This document shows positions 5,449-6,592 of a DNA stretch of 6,592 nt, in pieces. Both the position numbers and the translations under genes were made by a program. The notes beneath the pieces are model-generated. The model worked only from the letters and a program-made list of their open reading frames with translations, had not been told where the DNA came from and made no database searches. The stretch's first letter is position 1. The number at the start of each line of letters is the position of its first letter. This DNA comes from Streptococcaceae bacterium (GTDB lineage: Bacteria > Bacillota > Bacilli > Lactobacillales > Streptococcaceae), in NCBI GenBank assembly GCA_031259195.1, contig JAIRLR010000128.1, positions 1-6,592 of the forward strand, written 5' to 3'.

Positions 5449-5608
5449 AGACCTCTTGCGAAACTAGATCCATGAAAATTGCGTTTCTTTTTCCCTGATA
5501 TTTCGTCAAAAAGCCTCGCAATAGCACCGCTATTCTTGCGTTTTTTTCCTTATCTCAGGAAAAAATTGAACACAATTTTTAATCATGTCCTAGTTTCGCA
5601 AGAGGTCT
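5449..5608. mobile_element. 160 bp snap-back MITE in the IS3 right end, ATT target duplication
   Basis: Begins AGACCTCTTGCGAAACTAG and ends with its exact reverse complement, a 19 bp perfect terminal inverted repeat. It is flanked by ATT on both sides (5446-5448, 5609-5611). The complementarity continues imperfectly through both arms to the centre, where AATAGC (5520-5525) and GCTATT (5529-5534) flank an ACC loop, so the entire element can fold into one hairpin. It has no coding capacity. The terminal sequence starts with the same AGACCTC as the edge of the IS5-type remnant at 3580, so an IS5-family transposase probably mobilised it (inference). Confidence 0.88.
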
Positions 5609-5618
5609 ATTATTGACA

Positions 5619-5652
5619 TAGGTTCACCTCCAGAACAAATAAATATTTTCAT
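5619..5652 (-). pseudogene. First codons of a gene cut off by the IS3 element
   Basis: The ATG at 5652-5650 overlaps the TGA stop of the ABC exporter by one base (TGATG), with GGAGG 8 bases upstream inside that gene, so it was the next, translationally coupled cistron. About eleven original codons are visible (MKIFICSGGEP) before the inferred IS3 end. Reading then continues through the IS end into the MITE and stops at 5590, giving a 20-residue chimera ending SIIDLLRN. The glycine-rich hydrophobic start is not enough to assign a family. Its position suggests a role tied to the exporter. Confidence 0.6.
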
Positions 5653-6592
5653 CAAATTTTTCCCTCCAATTGGGAATTATACATACCAAAATACTTGCCT
5701 TTCTTTTTCATTAGCTCATTGTGATTTCCAAATTCTAAAATTTGCCCCTTTTCCATGTAATAGATTCGATCAACAGAAATAATAGTAGATAATCTATGAG
5801 CGATAATTATTTGGGTAGGGATTAAATTTTTTAGGGATTCTACAATTTTACGTTCTGTTAAATAGTCAAGAGAGGCTGTAGCTTCATCTAACAATAACAA
5901 AGAACCTCCATTTAAGATTGCTCTGGCAATAGCAATTCTCTGTTTTTGACCACCGGATAAATTACTGGTTAAACTGGAAATTTTGGTATTTAATCCAAGA
6001 GGGAAATTTTCAATATCATTTTCTAAACCAGATTTTATCAAAACTTTTTGCAATTCCGTTTTAGATACTTCTTTTTCAAAAGTCATATTATTTAAAATAG
6101 TATCTTCTAGTAAAGCAAAATTTTGAGGAACAAAACAAATTTCATTCCTTAGAGAATTAATATTAATATCCTTCATATTAATTCCGTTAATAATTATTTT
6201 TCCATAATTAGGCTTATATAAACTTGCAATCAGTTTTAAAATAGTACTTTTACCTGATCCAGATGGGCCTACTAGTGCAATTCGTTCTCCTTTTGATACG
6301 GTAAATGAAATAAATTTTAAAACTTCATTAGATGAAGTGGAATATTTTAATCCAATATTATTAAATTCAATACGATCAATCTGCTCAATATTAACGCCCT
6401 TTTCATTTATATATTCTAGTTTGGAATCATAAATATCGTTTATTCTTTCTAAAATAGTTTTAATTATTTCTATATTAGTTGCATTTTGAAATAATGTTGT
6501 AGATCTTTGTATGATCCTGTCCCCTCCATCGTGGAATTTCGTCAGCACCGAAACCTCATTAAGCAGTTTTAATTTTATCTTTGTGTTTAAAC
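5652..6592 (-). CDS. ATP-binding domain of an ABC exporter (5' end beyond window or lost)
   Basis: Encodes the nucleotide-binding domain of a fused membrane-ATPase exporter, of the type that exports peptides, bacteriocins or lipids. Numbering from a GTG at 6548, motifs are Walker A GPSGSGKST (94-102), Q-loop VPQNFALLEDT (140-150), signature LSGGQ (197-201), Walker B LLLLDEATASLD (217-228) and H-loop IIAHRLST (248-255). The segment RINDIYDSK before the domain matches the linker usually following the sixth membrane helix. The frame stays open to the window edge, so the GTG is not a credible start. No membrane helices are seen, and the stretch about 6507-6560 is clearly richer in G+C than the gene. 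An insertion may therefore have removed the transmembrane half, leaving a pseudogene. The intact C-terminus overlaps the next, truncated gene. Confidence 0.82.
   Translation of the reverse strand, partial: LNTKIKLKLLNEVSVLTKFHDGGDRIIQRSTTLFQNATNIEIIKTILERINDIYDSKLEYINEKGVNIEQIDRIEFNNIGLKYSTSSNEVLKFISFTVSKGERIALVGPSGSGKSTILKLIASLYKPNYGKIIINGINMKDININSLRNEICFVPQNFALLEDTILNNMTFEKEVSKTELQKVLIKSGLENDIENFPLGLNTKISSLTSNLSGGQKQRIAIARAILNGGSLLLLDEATASLDYLTERKIVESLKNLIPTQIIIAHRLSTIISVDRIYYMEKGQILEFGNHNELMKKKGKYFGMYNSQLEGKI

Larger units (their letters stand above)
4344..5618 (+). mobile_element. IS3-family element, left-truncated, interrupted by a MITE at its right end
   Basis: Holds the orfA and orfB remnants. 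Deleting the 5449-5608 MITE and one ATT copy restores a continuous right end, TGTCTAAATTATTGACA, ending in the CA typical of IS3-family termini near 5618. The left inverted repeat and orfA start are missing, so the left edge (about 4344) is a deletion or recombination junction with the IS5-type remnant. Beyond 5618 lies the truncated minus-strand gene that this element interrupted. Exact ends are inferred. Confidence 0.75.

Overview
The window looks like a low-GC Firmicute, most likely a lactic acid bacterium (Lactobacillales, probably Lactobacillaceae). This rests on the AT-rich composition, the adjacent lspA-rluD pair, an Rgg/MutR-type regulator, and IS5- and IS3-family elements of the kind common in that group. 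Species assignment is inference.

Layout. 1-383 has no gene. It holds ends of a family of small elements with a GTTAAC-centred terminal repeat (GARCCTGTTAAC...), including a 155 bp element (226-380) with two 51 bp hairpin repeats. 519-1424 (+) is an intact Rgg-family regulator with a good Shine-Dalgarno. 1425-1630 is an intergenic stretch with stem-loops that ends in another copy of the GTTAAC end, exactly against the stop codon of rluD. 1631-3018 (-) is the conserved housekeeping pair lspA-rluD, 2 bp apart. From 3116 to the end, everything is decayed or interrupted.

The decayed region is a nest of insertions. A bacteriocin-export-like ABC ATPase (3116-3579, -) has lost its N-terminus and carries two frameshifts. 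Its broken edge abuts an IS5-family (DDE_Tnp_4-like) remnant. That transposase has lost its middle, where a 268 bp GTTAAC-type MITE sits (3875-4142, TAA target duplication), and its C-terminus carries a frameshift. It abuts an IS3-family element (about 4344-5618, +) missing its left end and broken by a one-base deletion beside the orfA/orfB slippery site, a second one-base deletion and a nonsense codon. The right end of that IS3 element is itself interrupted by a 160 bp MITE that is one long inverted repeat (5449-5608, ATT target duplication). Beyond it, on the minus strand, lie the first codons of a truncated gene, translationally coupled to the ATPase half of an ABC exporter that runs to or past the window end.

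The Rgg/MutR regulator and two different export-type ABC ATPases are consistent with the ruins of a bacteriocin or peptide-export locus around the conserved lspA-rluD genes, but no precursor peptide or modification gene is visible. I see no clearly new working system. The most interesting material is the nested small-element architecture and the possibility that rgg lies inside a unit bounded by the same terminal repeats.
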